DNA from: Pseudonocardia abyssalis | GTDB lineage: Bacteria; Actinomycetota; Actinomycetes; Mycobacteriales; Pseudonocardiaceae | Length of the DNA stretch: 64,000 bases | Assembly (NCBI RefSeq): GCF_019263705.2 | Contig: NZ_JADQDK010000001.1 | Coordinates: 620,001-684,000 of the forward strand | Direction: 5' to 3' | Part shown: piece by piece, positions 49,975-58,521 of the stretch | Numbering within the stretch: the first letter of the stretch is position 1 | How the letters are laid out: each line of letters opens with the position of its first letter | Translations under genes and position numbers: made by a program | Notes under the pieces: generated by a model | What the model was told of the DNA's origin: nothing | The model's input: the letters and a program-made list of their open reading frames with translations, nothing else | Database searches by the model: none

Positions 49975-51012
49975 TCAGCTTCTGAGCGCTGCCGGCCTGG
50001 CACACACCGTGCGCCACGCCGCAACCAGCAGGAGGAAGCGGGCCACGCCGAGCAGCCACGGGACCGGCAGGGACAGCCCGTACCAGAACAGCGCCTCGAC
50101 GGGCAGCAGGACGAAGGCGAGGACGGCGCCGGCGCGCGACCCGTGCCGCACCAGCCACGCCGCCCACGCTGCGGTGAGGGTCAGGACGAAGAAGATGGTG
50201 GTGAGCATGAGGAGGCTGCGGGGCGATGCCCCGACGGACCACGGACCGCCGAACATGCGGAAGACCCCGAAGAAGGACGGCAGCTGCCCGGACTCGAGAA
50301 GCGACGCCACGACGGGGACGCTCGAGCTCCCGAACCCGGCGACGTAAACCCACGTCACCACCGCGAAGGCGCGGGCGGGGAGCGCCGCGCGCTCGGCCTC
50401 GGGCCGCCGGGATCGCCGCACCAGCGTCAGCCCCAGCACAGCGGATAGCAGCAGCCAGGCCGCGACCGCCCAGCCGGCCAGCGCGGGCGCGAACGCGAGA
50501 GCCGGGAGAACCACGATCAGCAGCCACAAGCCGAGGACCGCGGTCAGCCACCGCCGCGGGCCCTCCCAGGAGCCGCTGCGCGCTACCTCCGCGCCGAGCA
50601 CCAGCAACGCGGTCCCCAGGAGCGCGGTGTACACCGCGTAGACGACGGCGAAGGCCCGGGGCGCCGCGCCGGACGCCGACACCGGCACCGAGATCGCCAC
50701 GCCCTCAGCGACGGTGAGCGCGGCTAGCACGGCCACAGCGGCGTGGTGGGCCAGCCGGGCGCGGCGTGTCCTGGGCACGACGCCGCTCGACCAGAGGGAT
50801 ACCAGTCCGAGGACCGGCCCAACATGGCAGAGGGCCAGCACGATCTGCTGGGCTGCGGAACCCCGCACGGGGTGCGGGTAGACGCTGGCGGCGCCGCTCG
50901 CTCCCGCTAGGTAGCCGGCGAGTGCGGCCCCCAGGACGCCACACGCGACGCAGACGGCGGCGGCCACGTCCACCCGGCCGCCACCGCGCAAGACCGCAGT
51001 CGCGCCAGCCAT
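49975..51012 (-). CDS. hypothetical polytopic membrane protein, 345 residues
   Basis: ATG 51012 follows a strong ribosome site (gaggagg). The product has about nine helices. The first part has a conserved-looking VYPHPVRGSAAQQIVLALCH segment; the C-terminal part (LPVEALFWYGLSLPVPWLLG) resembles the small protein at 51202-51582 (LPFELVFWIGFALPFGPPLG). The two may therefore derive from a fusion or duplication. No named family is assigned. It ends the minus-strand group of membrane genes starting at 54031. Confidence 0.6.
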   Translation of the reverse strand: MAGATAVLRGGGRVDVAAAVCVACGVLGAALAGYLAGASGAASVYPHPVRGSAAQQIVLALCHVGPVLGLVSLWSSGVVPRTRRARLAHHAAVAVLAALTVAEGVAISVPVSASGAAPRAFAVVYAVYTALLGTALLVLGAEVARSGSWEGPRRWLTAVLGLWLLIVVLPALAFAPALAGWAVAAWLLLSAVLGLTLVRRSRRPEAERAALPARAFAVVTWVYVAGFGSSSVPVVASLLESGQLPSFFGVFRMFGGPWSVGASPRSLLMLTTIFFVLTLTAAWAAWLVRHGSRAGAVLAFVLLPVEALFWYGLSLPVPWLLGVARFLLLVAAWRTVCARPAALRS

Positions 51013-51201
51013 CGTGCCTCCTCGAAGGCCGGAGAGCCTGGCCGCGGTGGCCCATCGGGCGGTCCGTCTCGGGTCCATCCCTCTGCTCCTCGTTCACTCG
51101 GGTCGGTGTATCGGTCGGTGTAATTGCCGGTGGGTCGCCGACGTCGTCGGCGAGCTGAACCCGATCAGGTAGACCGCCAGGCTTTGTCTGGCGTGGCCGC
51201 G

Positions 51202-51582
51202 TCAGGCGTCGCCGGTTACGAGGGCGGCGACCACCAGCGCGGTGCGCGCCAGTCCCAGCGGTGGGCCGAACGGCAGCGCGAACCCGATCCAGAACACGAG
51301 CTCGAACGGCAGGAGGGCCAGTGCCAGCCACAAGGCTGCCGGGGCGTCGCGCAAGAGCAGCACGCCGGCCACGACCTCGGCGACGCACACGGCGACGAAC
51401 CCGAGCAGCAGGGCGACACTCGTCGGCCATCCCCAGCGCTCGAACAGCCCGCCGCCGTAGGTCGGGAAGCCGAGGAGCGTCCACACCTCGCCGGTGCGCG
51501 CGTAGAACCACGCGCCGTACGCGCCCGGAAGGCCGAAGCCTAGACCGAGCAAGATCGAGCAGGCAGCGGCCGCCGCGGTCAT
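51202..51582 (-). CDS. hypothetical membrane protein, 126 residues
   Basis: ATG 51582 is taken as start; GTG 51612 would overlap the previous gene. The protein has four helices (CSILLGLGFGLPGAYGAWFY, LGFVAVCVAEVVAGVLLL and others) and a sequence GFPTYGGGLFERWGWPTSV. Its last part resembles the end of the 345-residue protein downstream. Function is unknown; it follows the SRPBCC-hemerythrin gene with a 13-base gap. Confidence 0.55.
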   Translation of the reverse strand: MTAAAAACSILLGLGFGLPGAYGAWFYARTGEVWTLLGFPTYGGGLFERWGWPTSVALLLGFVAVCVAEVVAGVLLLRDAPAALWLALALLPFELVFWIGFALPFGPPLGLARTALVVAALVTGDA

Positions 51583-51595
51583 CGCGCGCCCCGGT

Positions 51596-52681
51596 TCAGC
51601 TCGGCCGCTCACCGCGGACGGCCGTGATGTAGGTGCGGTAGCGGCGCCTGCCGATCATCCGCCAGAGCACCTTCACCGGCAGCGGCAGGTCGTCCAGGAA
51701 CATCGCCGCGTCGGCCGGGGTCGCGACCTCCAGCATCTGCCCGAGCGCGATCCACCGCTGGGCCGGTGTGAACTTCTCGAAACCGCGCTCGCCGACGTCC
51801 TGCCACTCGGCCGCGGTGAAGTGCCGGTCGATCAGGGGCACCACGAGCTGTTCCTCCTCGTCGAGATGTTCGTCGAGAACGACGAGGAATTCGCCGATGC
51901 GGTCGGCGAGCGCCGCGGACGTGGACGGTGCCGGATCCGCGCGCCACGCCGACCGCGCCGTGCGCACCTCGGACACCAACCCGTCGATGCGCTGGTGCTG
52001 CGCCTCCATCCGCTCCACCAGTGGGGCGTCGCGGCCGACGCGGTCGAGCAGCTTCGGCCAGATCAGGTCGTCCTCGGTGGTGTGGTGCATGTGCAGGCTG
52101 TCGAGCAGGAACCCGAGGTGGCCGGCGACCGCGCCGACTCGGGCCGCATCGCCAGGCGGTACCTCCGGCAGCAGCGCGCGCACCTCGGCGAACTGGCGCC
52201 GGAAGATCCGGTGGATGATCGGCATCTCGCGGGCGGCCGGTCCGGGGACGACACCCGCGCGCCGCTCCACCGCTTCTCGCAGGTGCGTCATGTTCGCCTT
52301 CTCGTGCCGGCGCGTCATCACGACGAACAGCGGGAACACCAGCCGGAACCACCCGCGCGGGCGCGTGTCGAACCGGACGCGCAGGAGCGACCCGCCGTCG
52401 ACCGGATTGACGCTGCCGGTGAAGGTCACGGCGACCGGCCCACCGTTGTCGTGCACCCATCGCCGCGGCCGATCGAACTCGAGGCACTCGACCTCGATCG
52501 CCGACGGCGCGCCCTTCCAGCGGGCGAGGAACTTCGTGCCGACGCCCACCGAGCCGTCGGTCAGCTTCTCCACCGACGTCGCGGTGGGGTTCCACTCGAC
52601 CTCGTTGCGGATGTCGACGCAGTAATCGAAGAGTTCCTCGGGCGTGCATGCGACCACGGTCTGATTCGCGATGACGACCAC
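51596..52681 (-). CDS. SRPBCC-hemerythrin fusion protein
   Basis: The 361-residue soluble protein starts at GTG 52681 after ggaaggag. Residues 1-140 form an SRPBCC/START-like domain (DYCVDIRNEVEWNPTATSVE, RVRFDTRPRGW). Residues about 165-300 form a hemerythrin HHE domain with HMHHTTEDDLIWPKLLD, EAQHQRIDGLVSE and DEHLDEEEQLVVPLI, giving His and Glu ligands for a di-iron site. The SRPBCC part may bind a lipid or other hydrophobic ligand and the HHE part oxygen or NO. It is cotranscribed with small membrane genes, next to a MarR regulator. Confidence 0.8.
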   Translation of the reverse strand: MVVIANQTVVACTPEELFDYCVDIRNEVEWNPTATSVEKLTDGSVGVGTKFLARWKGAPSAIEVECLEFDRPRRWVHDNGGPVAVTFTGSVNPVDGGSLLRVRFDTRPRGWFRLVFPLFVVMTRRHEKANMTHLREAVERRAGVVPGPAAREMPIIHRIFRRQFAEVRALLPEVPPGDAARVGAVAGHLGFLLDSLHMHHTTEDDLIWPKLLDRVGRDAPLVERMEAQHQRIDGLVSEVRTARSAWRADPAPSTSAALADRIGEFLVVLDEHLDEEEQLVVPLIDRHFTAAEWQDVGERGFEKFTPAQRWIALGQMLEVATPADAAMFLDDLPLPVKVLWRMIGRRRYRTYITAVRGERPS

Positions 52682-52712
52682 GGTGGTGCTCCTTCCTCGT
52701 TCCTGTCGACGC

Positions 52713-53396
52713 TCAGGTGACGCGGCCGCTCCTCAGTGGTTCGACGCTCGGCGACACGGCGCGCCGGTGGGGGATCGAACAGCCGAGGGCGAGCACGGCG
52801 TATATGGACCCCGCCAGTACCGCCGCCCAGGCTCCTCGGGGGTCGGTGAGGGACTGTGAAGGATTGGTCATCCCTGGAACCGTTGCGGCGAGGGCGGCCG
52901 CGAAACCGACGCCGGCGACACCGCACACGACCCTCGGCCACCGACGACCGCGTCCAGACAATGCGTACCCGCCCACGATGCCCATCAGCCCGACCGCGAT
53001 CGCCCCGCCTCCTATACCGGTCGTCGCGAGTGTGGTGACTGCGCCGGGCATCAGCATGGGTGCGGCGGCGAGGGTCAGCGGCGCGAGAGCCAGCCACCGC
53101 CACCCGCGCGGCGGCCCGGACCGCCGCAGGTACTCGGCCCATCCCAGCAGCCCGCCGGTGACCGCGCCGGGCAGGAGGAGTGCGCCGAACGTCCCGGTCC
53201 AGGTGAAGGTCGACCCGGCCCCGACGAGTTCGACCATGTAGCCACGGAGTGCGGCCGACCAGGCGAGTCCGCAGACCGCGCCCCCGGCGACCCAGGTCCA
53301 CGGCGACGAGTCGCCGCGCGGATGACCGGTGGCCATGTCCGCGACCGGTGCCGCTGCACCGGTGATCGCGCGGTCGCCCATCGCGCGGCGGCCCAT
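52713..53396 (-). CDS. hypothetical membrane protein, 227 residues
   Basis: ATG 53396 shares one base with the stop of the upstream gene (TGATG). The protein has about six helices (WVAGGAVCGLAWSAALRGYM, LALAPLTLAAAPMLMPGAVT and others) with no known motif. It lies between another membrane protein and the SRPBCC-hemerythrin gene and is probably translated from the same message. Confidence 0.6.
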   Translation of the reverse strand: MGRRAMGDRAITGAAAPVADMATGHPRGDSSPWTWVAGGAVCGLAWSAALRGYMVELVGAGSTFTWTGTFGALLLPGAVTGGLLGWAEYLRRSGPPRGWRWLALAPLTLAAAPMLMPGAVTTLATTGIGGGAIAVGLMGIVGGYALSGRGRRWPRVVCGVAGVGFAAALAATVPGMTNPSQSLTDPRGAWAAVLAGSIYAVLALGCSIPHRRAVSPSVEPLRSGRVT

Positions 53397-54031
53397 CACG
53401 TGTCGGCCCTCCACAGCGCGTAGCCGAGGGCCGCGAAGAGCAGCATCCAGGCCGTGATGGCCAGGCGTGCGAGGACGAACGGGCCCATCAACGCAGGCAA
53501 CATCGGCACGAACACGAAGATGCCGGCGACCAGCACCACGAGTCCGCGCCACCCGGTCCAGCGTCCCCCGCGGCGCACCGCGATGCCGGCCAGGACCAGT
53601 CCCACACCGACCGCGATGGTGGAGACACCGTAGAGCGCGTCGAGAAGGCCGGTGCCGTCGCCGGGATAGGTCGAGTCGCGTGCAGTGATGGCGATCAGTT
53701 CGGTGACGGCGAGCATTGCCATGCCCGCTGCTGCGAGGCCGGTGCCCCAGCGGGCGCTCCGACCCGGCGCCATGTTCTGCGCCCGTGCGAGTGCCGCGAT
53801 GCCGGCGAGCAATCCCAGGTGCTGGACGAAGAACCAGACCTGGATGACGGTGAACCCGTCCGCCGTGAGTGGATAGCTGAACATCTCCTCGGGCACCTGG
53901 CCCGGGTACACGGCCAACAGGATGCCGCTGGCAGCTCCGAGGATGCCCGCCGACATGCAGACCGCACCGGCACGGCTCACCCATAGAGGAACCGAGGTGG
54001 CAGGCAACGTGCCCGTCCCGACGCGCGTCAT
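53396..54031 (-). CDS. hypothetical membrane protein, 211 residues
   Basis: ATG 54031 has aaggag at the right distance; ATG 54037 and GTG 54040 lie too close to it. The protein has about six helices (RAGAVCMSAGILGAASGILL, WFFVQHLGLLAGIAALAR) and no recognised family. It is first in a minus-strand group (53396, 52713, 51596 and possibly 51202 and 49975) divergent from the MarR gene. The gap holds a dyad at 54072 that could control both directions. Confidence 0.6.
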   Translation of the reverse strand: MTRVGTGTLPATSVPLWVSRAGAVCMSAGILGAASGILLAVYPGQVPEEMFSYPLTADGFTVIQVWFFVQHLGLLAGIAALARAQNMAPGRSARWGTGLAAAGMAMLAVTELIAITARDSTYPGDGTGLLDALYGVSTIAVGVGLVLAGIAVRRGGRWTGWRGLVVLVAGIFVFVPMLPALMGPFVLARLAITAWMLLFAALGYALWRADT

Positions 54032-54071
54032 GGTCATCACTCCTTCCCGCCCCGCTGGCGCGGTGTCCGAG

Positions 54072-54092
54072 ATACTCAGGTAGCCTTAATAC
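54072..54092. promoter_or_regulatory. candidate MarR operator
   Basis: ATACTCAGG-TAG-CCTTAATAC is an inverted repeat with 6 of 9 arm positions paired. It overlaps the taatac that is likely the -10 region of the MarR gene, whose start may be only a few bases further. It lies in the divergent gap between MarR and the membrane-protein group. Confidence 0.4.
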
Positions 54093-54095
54093 TTT

Positions 54096-54539
54096 GTGGA
54101 CGGGTCGTTGTCAATGGAGGAGCGGTTGAACACGGTGTCGATGCTGGGCCAGGCCTACAGCCTGCTGGGCTTCCAGATCGTCGAGGGCGTGGTCGGTGCC
54201 GGCTTTCCGCAGAAGCCCAAGCACTCCGCCGTGTTCGCCCAGATCTCTCCCGACGGCTCGCGGCTCACCGAGCTCGCGCGCAAGGCGGACATGACCCCTC
54301 AGTCCATGGGCGAACTCGTTGACGAGCTCGTGGACATGGGGTACGTCGTGCGTCGTCGCGACCCCGGCGACGGCCGGGCGAAACTGATCGTTCTCACCCA
54401 GCGTGGCCGGGACGCCGTGGCGGCCGGGCGTCAGACGATCGACGGCATCGAGGAGCAGGTGACCGAGATCCTGGGCGAGCGCGGGCACCGGGAGCTCCGA
54501 GCGCTGCTGTCGAAGCTGCTCGGCGCCACGAATGCCTGA
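54096..54539 (+). CDS. MarR-family transcriptional regulator
   Basis: The 147-residue protein starts at GTG 54096 (ATG 54114 is an alternative). It has the winged-helix core LTELARKADMTPQSMGELVD and the wing RRRDPGDGRAKLIVLTQRG. MarR proteins bind dyads near their own genes and respond to small phenolic or oxidative signals. The divergent membrane-protein/SRPBCC-hemerythrin group is the probable target. A -10-like taatac lies right before the start, so the message may be leaderless. Confidence 0.85.
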   Translation: MDGSLSMEERLNTVSMLGQAYSLLGFQIVEGVVGAGFPQKPKHSAVFAQISPDGSRLTELARKADMTPQSMGELVDELVDMGYVVRRRDPGDGRAKLIVLTQRGRDAVAAGRQTIDGIEEQVTEILGERGHRELRALLSKLLGATNA

Positions 54540-54603
54540 GGCGGCGCCGGCCTCCGGTTTTCGGCGCTCCAGCCGGCGCCGGTCCATCCCGTGGCACGTG
54601 GGC

Positions 54604-54905
54604 TCAGCCGAGCTGCTCGGCGAGCCAACTCGCGTGCCGGCCCACCCACCCGACGAGCGCCGAACCCCGGGTGTGCAACCAGGGCAGGCCCAGCACCCCC
54701 GAGGCCCGGCACCGGGCTCACGCCGCGGCGGTGCAGTGGCCAGCCGTCCGCGCCGACCGCGACGGCGGGCAACCAGGAGTAGTCGGGCCGGTACCCGGTG
54801 GCCCACACCACCGCGTCCACCTGCTGCCGGTCGCCGCAGGTGAGGGACACGATGTCGCCGTCGACCGCGATGAGGCGGCCGGTGAGGCGCACACCGCGCC
54901 GGGGG
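54604..54905 (-). pseudogene. C-terminal fragment of a flavoprotein monooxygenase
   Basis: The fragment reads VRLTGRLIAVDGDIVSLTCG, QVDAVVWATGYRPDYSWLP, GWPLHRRGVSPVPGL and, after a frameshift in a G run, GVLGLPWLHTRGSALVGWVG to a stop at 54604-54606. VVWATGYRPDY is the hallmark of class B-type flavoprotein monooxygenase or related NAD(P)-binding oxidoreductases. The N-terminal two thirds are missing and joined to the next fragment. Confidence 0.65.
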
Positions 54906-55200
54906 CGCAGCCGGCGGTCCGCAGTCACCAGCTCGATGGCGGTCACGCTGCCGGCGGCCAGGCCGACTGCCCGGCCGTACCAGCCCACCCCGCCGCCGGC
55001 GGTGTAGCAAGCGACGCTCACATCCGGGTCGAGCCGTGCAGCGCGGCCAGCCCCGGCTCCGAGACGCGCGGGACCACGTCGGCCTAACGGGTGCCTGCCC
55101 CCACGCGCGCGGTGCGCAGCTCGGCGTCGATGGTGACCTCGGTGAACGCATCGGTGCGCAGCAGGACCGTGCCGGTGGTCGCCGAGCGGCGTGGCGTGTT
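54906..55200 (-). pseudogene. N-terminal part fragment of an FAD-linked oxidase (PCMH type)
   Basis: Pieces VLLRTDAFTEVTIDAELRTA, EPGLAALHGSTR and YTAGGGVGWYGRAVGLAAGS, VTAIELVTADRRL follow each other in shifting frames. They match the FAD-binding domain of berberine-bridge-type oxidases. At about 54905 it runs directly into the monooxygenase fragment. Together they form a chimera made by deletion. Confidence 0.65.
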
Positions 55201-55550
55201 GACCTGTCCGCTGAGGCTCCAACTGCCGAGCAAGTCAGTCTTCACGTGCCGTCGAGACCCCGTCCGACTCGCCCCGGTGTTGAGCGTCTCACCGACAGCG
55301 GTGGACCTGCGACCCTGCCCGACGTCCGGCCCTCGCCGCGAACGCTCCAGGCGCCCAGCCCGATCCGAGTGAGACCGCGATCCGGGAATGCCGATCGCGG
55401 GACGGGAAACGTGGCGGTCTCACATCGATCGGGCGAGCGCCCGATCGCTCCGGCTCGGCGCGGACGTCGGGCGGGCGAGTCGCGCCCCACCGCAGCCGGG
55501 TGGGGCCGCCCTGCGCCCCGCCGGGCGTACCTCGATCTCCGGAGGCCATC
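55201..55550. other. boundary gap between metal/redox cargo and replicon genes, with perfect palindrome
   Basis: This stretch has no gene I can support. It contains the 22-base palindrome cgatcgggcgagcgcccgatcg at 55426-55447 (10-base arms, AG centre), about 100 bases before the DUF932 start. It could be an operator, a partition-type site or a hairpin. Nothing else stands out. Confidence 0.5.
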
Positions 55551-56699
55551 ATGACCAGCGCCGACACGTTCCTGACCGCCGGCAACGCGACCGTTGACGA
55601 TCTGGTGACACTGCTGCAGCGCCAGCACGCCGCGAAGCTGGACGTCGTCGCCCCCGCTCGACACCTCCTCGCCGAGAACGGCCAGCTGCGGTTGATCGGG
55701 GTCGGCGAACCCCGACTGTCCCCGGACGGTGTGACGGTCGGCGAGACCGTGCTGCGTCCGACCGCGACGGCCGACGCCGGGATCGCCGACAAGCTCGGCA
55801 TCCCGCTGCCCTACCTGCGACGGCTACGCACCGAGCAACTGGGCCTCTACGACGCGAACGTCAACACCTGGCTGGCCGACGAACCGGACCGCCGGTTCCT
55901 GGTCCGCGGCCTGCACGACCCGGACGGCGGGACCGGGGTGGCGCGGGCGTTCCTGTCGGACTCCTACCGCATGGTGGACAACCTCGACGTCCTGATGGCC
56001 GCGCTGCAGGGCATCCACACCGCCGGGGTGCCGGTAGACATCGCCGGCTGTGACCTGACCGAGCGCCGTATGTACGTGAGGGTCCGCGCTCCGCAGGTCG
56101 CCGAGTACGCCCCCGAGCTGCTGGCCGGGTACCGCTCTCCGTTCACCGGGGCGCGGGGGGCGGAGAACCCGGTGGTGTTCGCCGGGTTCGTGGTGTCGAA
56201 CTCCGAGACCGGGCACGGCTCGTTCTCGCTGACCCCGCAGCTCACCGTTCAGGTCTGCGATAACGGCATGACCATCACCAAGGATGCTGTCCGTGAGGTC
56301 CACCTCGGCGGCCGTCTCGCGGACGGGGTGGTGCGCTGGTCGGCCGATACCCAGGACGCCGTGCTCGATCTGGTCGTGAAGCAGGCCCGCGATGCCGTGG
56401 CCACGTTCCTGGACCGCGGCTACGTCCGGGCGAAGCTCGCCGAGATCACTCGCGCCGCCGGGGTCGCGATCACCGACCCGGCCGCGACGTTGGAGCACGT
56501 CGGGAAGGCGCTGCGGTTCACCACCGAGGCGCAGGCCACGATCCTGGCCCACTTCATCTCCGGCTCCGACATCACCAGCGGCGGCGTCCTGCACGCCGTG
56601 ACGTCGGCCGCGCAGACCCTCGATGACGCCGACGCCGCGCACGACCTGGAGCGCCACGGGCTGCGCGCGATGGCCCTGGCCGCCGCCCACGCCGCATAA
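55551..56699 (+). CDS. DUF932 domain protein of plasmid/phage type
   Basis: The 382-residue protein starts at ATG 55551 after ggagg. It has the DUF932 pattern found in plasmids and phages: PTATADAGIADKLGIPLPYL, FLSDSYRMVDNLDVL, RMYVRVRAPQVAEYAPELLA and FAGFVVSNSETGHGS, QVCDNGMTITKDAVREVHLG. The function of DUF932 is unknown. It is followed by a strong hairpin at 56717 and by a small-protein group. It marks the change from cargo to replicon genes. Confidence 0.85.
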   Translation: MTSADTFLTAGNATVDDLVTLLQRQHAAKLDVVAPARHLLAENGQLRLIGVGEPRLSPDGVTVGETVLRPTATADAGIADKLGIPLPYLRRLRTEQLGLYDANVNTWLADEPDRRFLVRGLHDPDGGTGVARAFLSDSYRMVDNLDVLMAALQGIHTAGVPVDIAGCDLTERRMYVRVRAPQVAEYAPELLAGYRSPFTGARGAENPVVFAGFVVSNSETGHGSFSLTPQLTVQVCDNGMTITKDAVREVHLGGRLADGVVRWSADTQDAVLDLVVKQARDAVATFLDRGYVRAKLAEITRAAGVAITDPAATLEHVGKALRFTTEAQATILAHFISGSDITSGGVLHAVTSAAQTLDDADAAHDLERHGLRAMALAAAHAA

Positions 56700-56716
56700 C
56701 CACGCATCGATCACGC

Positions 56717-56759
56717 GGCGGGGCCGGGCCCGGGCGAGTCTGCCGGGTCCGGCCCCGCC
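56717..56759 (+). terminator. terminator-like hairpin after DUF932
   Basis: GGCGGGGCCGGGCCCGG pairs with CCGGGTCCGGCCCCGCC (16 of 17), with a 9-base loop. It is 18 bases after the DUF932 stop and 33 before the next start. No T-run follows. Confidence 0.6.
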
Positions 56760-56792
56760 CATTCAGCTCATCTCCGAGAAGGGACCACCGCA

Positions 56793-57518
56793 GTGACCGC
56801 CATCCAGCACGTGAGCTCGTTCCCGACCATCCCCGCCGGGCAGTTGCGCCTCGGGGACCTCATCCACCAGCCCAACCACGGCGCCGCCACGTACGTCCTC
56901 GTGGCCCGGGTCGCTGTGGTCGACGACGTCGTGCACCTGATGGTGTATGACGCCGAACATCCCGACGGCACCCCGGCGAGCTTCCGGCCGCAGGACCGGG
57001 TGCTGCTTGCGTGCCGGGACCTGATCGAGCCCGACGACGGGCTGCGGGTGTGGACCGACGCGAGCTGGCGTCGCGCGCACCGGCGAGGGGCGGCGATCGC
57101 GTTGATGGAGCAGATCCGGGCCCGCAGCGTCGGTCACCCCCCGACCGTCGGTGTCGACGCCGAGATCGACCGATTGCGCGGCCGTGACCCGCTCCCGCCG
57201 CGCGTGGTGCCCGCCGCCGGGGTGGCCGACCTGCTGGCAGGGCAGCAGCCCGACGAGCGCCTGGTGCTCGATGTCGACCAACCCGGCGTCCGAGCCGTGC
57301 TCGCCCTGTTCGTGCAGCTCAAGAGCGTTGAGCAGAACGACGGGTCGTGGAACGGCGGCAACGTCGTCGCGATCGTCTCCGAGTGGTTCGCCCGGTTGGG
57401 GATCGATCCGGACCTCGCGGTCGGCCAGCTCGACGGCCGCGTGATCACGACGGCCCGCCGCGGGGGAGCGCACCACCTGGCCGGCGACGTGGGGCGGGAG
57501 GCGGGAGGCGGGCGATGA
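56793..57518 (+). CDS. hypothetical protein of the replicon module, 241 residues
   Basis: The product starts at GTG 56793 after gagaaggg. It opens with SFPTIPAGQLRLGDLIHQP, followed by a beta-rich part (YVLVARVAVVDDVVHLMVYD) and a C-terminal part with LVLDVDQPGVRAVLALFVQL. The first part resembles short barrel domains seen in phage/plasmid proteins, but I cannot assign a family. It follows DUF932 in the same direction. No membrane segments are seen. Confidence 0.6.
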   Translation: MTAIQHVSSFPTIPAGQLRLGDLIHQPNHGAATYVLVARVAVVDDVVHLMVYDAEHPDGTPASFRPQDRVLLACRDLIEPDDGLRVWTDASWRRAHRRGAAIALMEQIRARSVGHPPTVGVDAEIDRLRGRDPLPPRVVPAAGVADLLAGQQPDERLVLDVDQPGVRAVLALFVQLKSVEQNDGSWNGGNVVAIVSEWFARLGIDPDLAVGQLDGRVITTARRGGAHHLAGDVGREAGGGR

Positions 57519-57546
57519 TGCGCCCGTTCTCGCCGTCGGGTGTGCC

Positions 57547-57669
57547 GTGGTCGATCTGGACCGGGTCGCCGAGCAGGTCCGCGCTGCGGGTGTCGAGTGT
57601 GTGATCGACACCCCGGGTGGTGGGGTCGCGGTGTTGCTGGCCGGTGCGCCGACCGAGGACCCGGTGTGA
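57547..57669 (+). CDS. possible 40-residue protein
   Basis: GTG 57547 opens VVDLDRVAEQVRAAGVECVI followed by DTPGGGVAVLLAGAPTEDPV and a TGA that overlaps a GTG. Third positions are G/C in nearly all codons, which supports coding. The true start could be further upstream in the same frame, overlapping the previous gene. The family is unknown. Confidence 0.4.
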   Translation: MVDLDRVAEQVRAAGVECVIDTPGGGVAVLLAGAPTEDPV

Positions 57670-58455
57670 GCGTTCCCGAGGGCGGTGCATGCCGGGCCGG
57701 GCCGGTTCGACTGGGACGGCCGTCGCTGGCCTCGACCCGTGACCTGCGGGTCGGCCCCGATACCGCCGACCGGGACGCCGACGTGCAGGTCCGCGTAGAC
57801 CGAGGAACAGATCGCTGACCTGATCGTCACCCAGACCGGCGCCGGCGCCTGGATGGCCGAGCGGCAGTGAGCGACCACCCGGCGGAGCGCTCGCCTGTCA
57901 CCGATGCTGGAGAGCGTTCGGACTGAGCCGTGGATTGCGCTCGGTCGGCGTGCCTGAACACGCGGCCGAGCGCGTCAGCGGCGTGGTCGCGACGACGGTT
58001 GCGACGGTGCCCCCGAGGGTTGCGGTCCGCCTTGGCGAAGCCCGCCGCGACCTGCCGGGGTCGGAGTCGACGGTAGCCAGCTGCCGTCGCCCGTGTCCCC
58101 GGACCAGGTGCCCGCGCCGGTGTCGCGGAGGAACCCGCGTAGCCGGTGCCGCCCAGGTGCAGCTGGGTGAGTAGCCGGTCGACCGGTTCGGTGAGCAGGG
58201 CGGGTGGTGACGCCGAGCTGTCGTTTGATCACGATGCCGTCTGGGTCATCTGCCGTCGGCGCGGACGCCCAGGTGTGCGCGGCGCCGCACTCTGGCATCG
58301 CCGCCCCGCGGCCACGGCCGATGGACCCGGCCGTCGCCATCGGGGTGAACCGTCGCACCGCCGACCCGAGCCGGTCACCTCTGACCGTCGCCGGTCCACC
58401 TCGAGTGGCGCAGCCGGAACCCCCGCCCGCCGCGGACGGCGCTGCCCGGACGAGT
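57670..58455. other. gap with fragments of small genes, no supported CDS
   Basis: Short coding-looking pieces occur on the plus strand: GPGRFDWDGRRWPRPVTCG at about 57690-57750 and TEEQIADLIVTQTGAGAWMA ending at a stop at 57867, in different frames. They look like remnants of small plasmid proteins. From 57870 to 58455 I see only Arg/Pro-rich open frames without a plausible start. The frame of the ParB-like gene is open from 58204 but lacks protein-like sequence before 58522. Confidence 0.4.
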
Positions 58456-58500
58456 GCGCCCCGCACCGGGGCGCCCGAACCGCCGGAGCCACGCTCCGGC
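58456..58500 (+). promoter_or_regulatory. two tandem perfect hairpins before the ParB-like gene
   Basis: GCGCCCC-GCACC-GGGGCGC (58456-58474) and GCCGGAG-CCACG-CTCCGGC (58482-58500) are two 7-base stems with 5-base loops, 22 bases before the chosen GTG start. They could act as a terminator/attenuator or a binding site. Confidence 0.4.
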
Positions 58501-58521
58501 CCACCCTCCCAGGAGCCAGCC

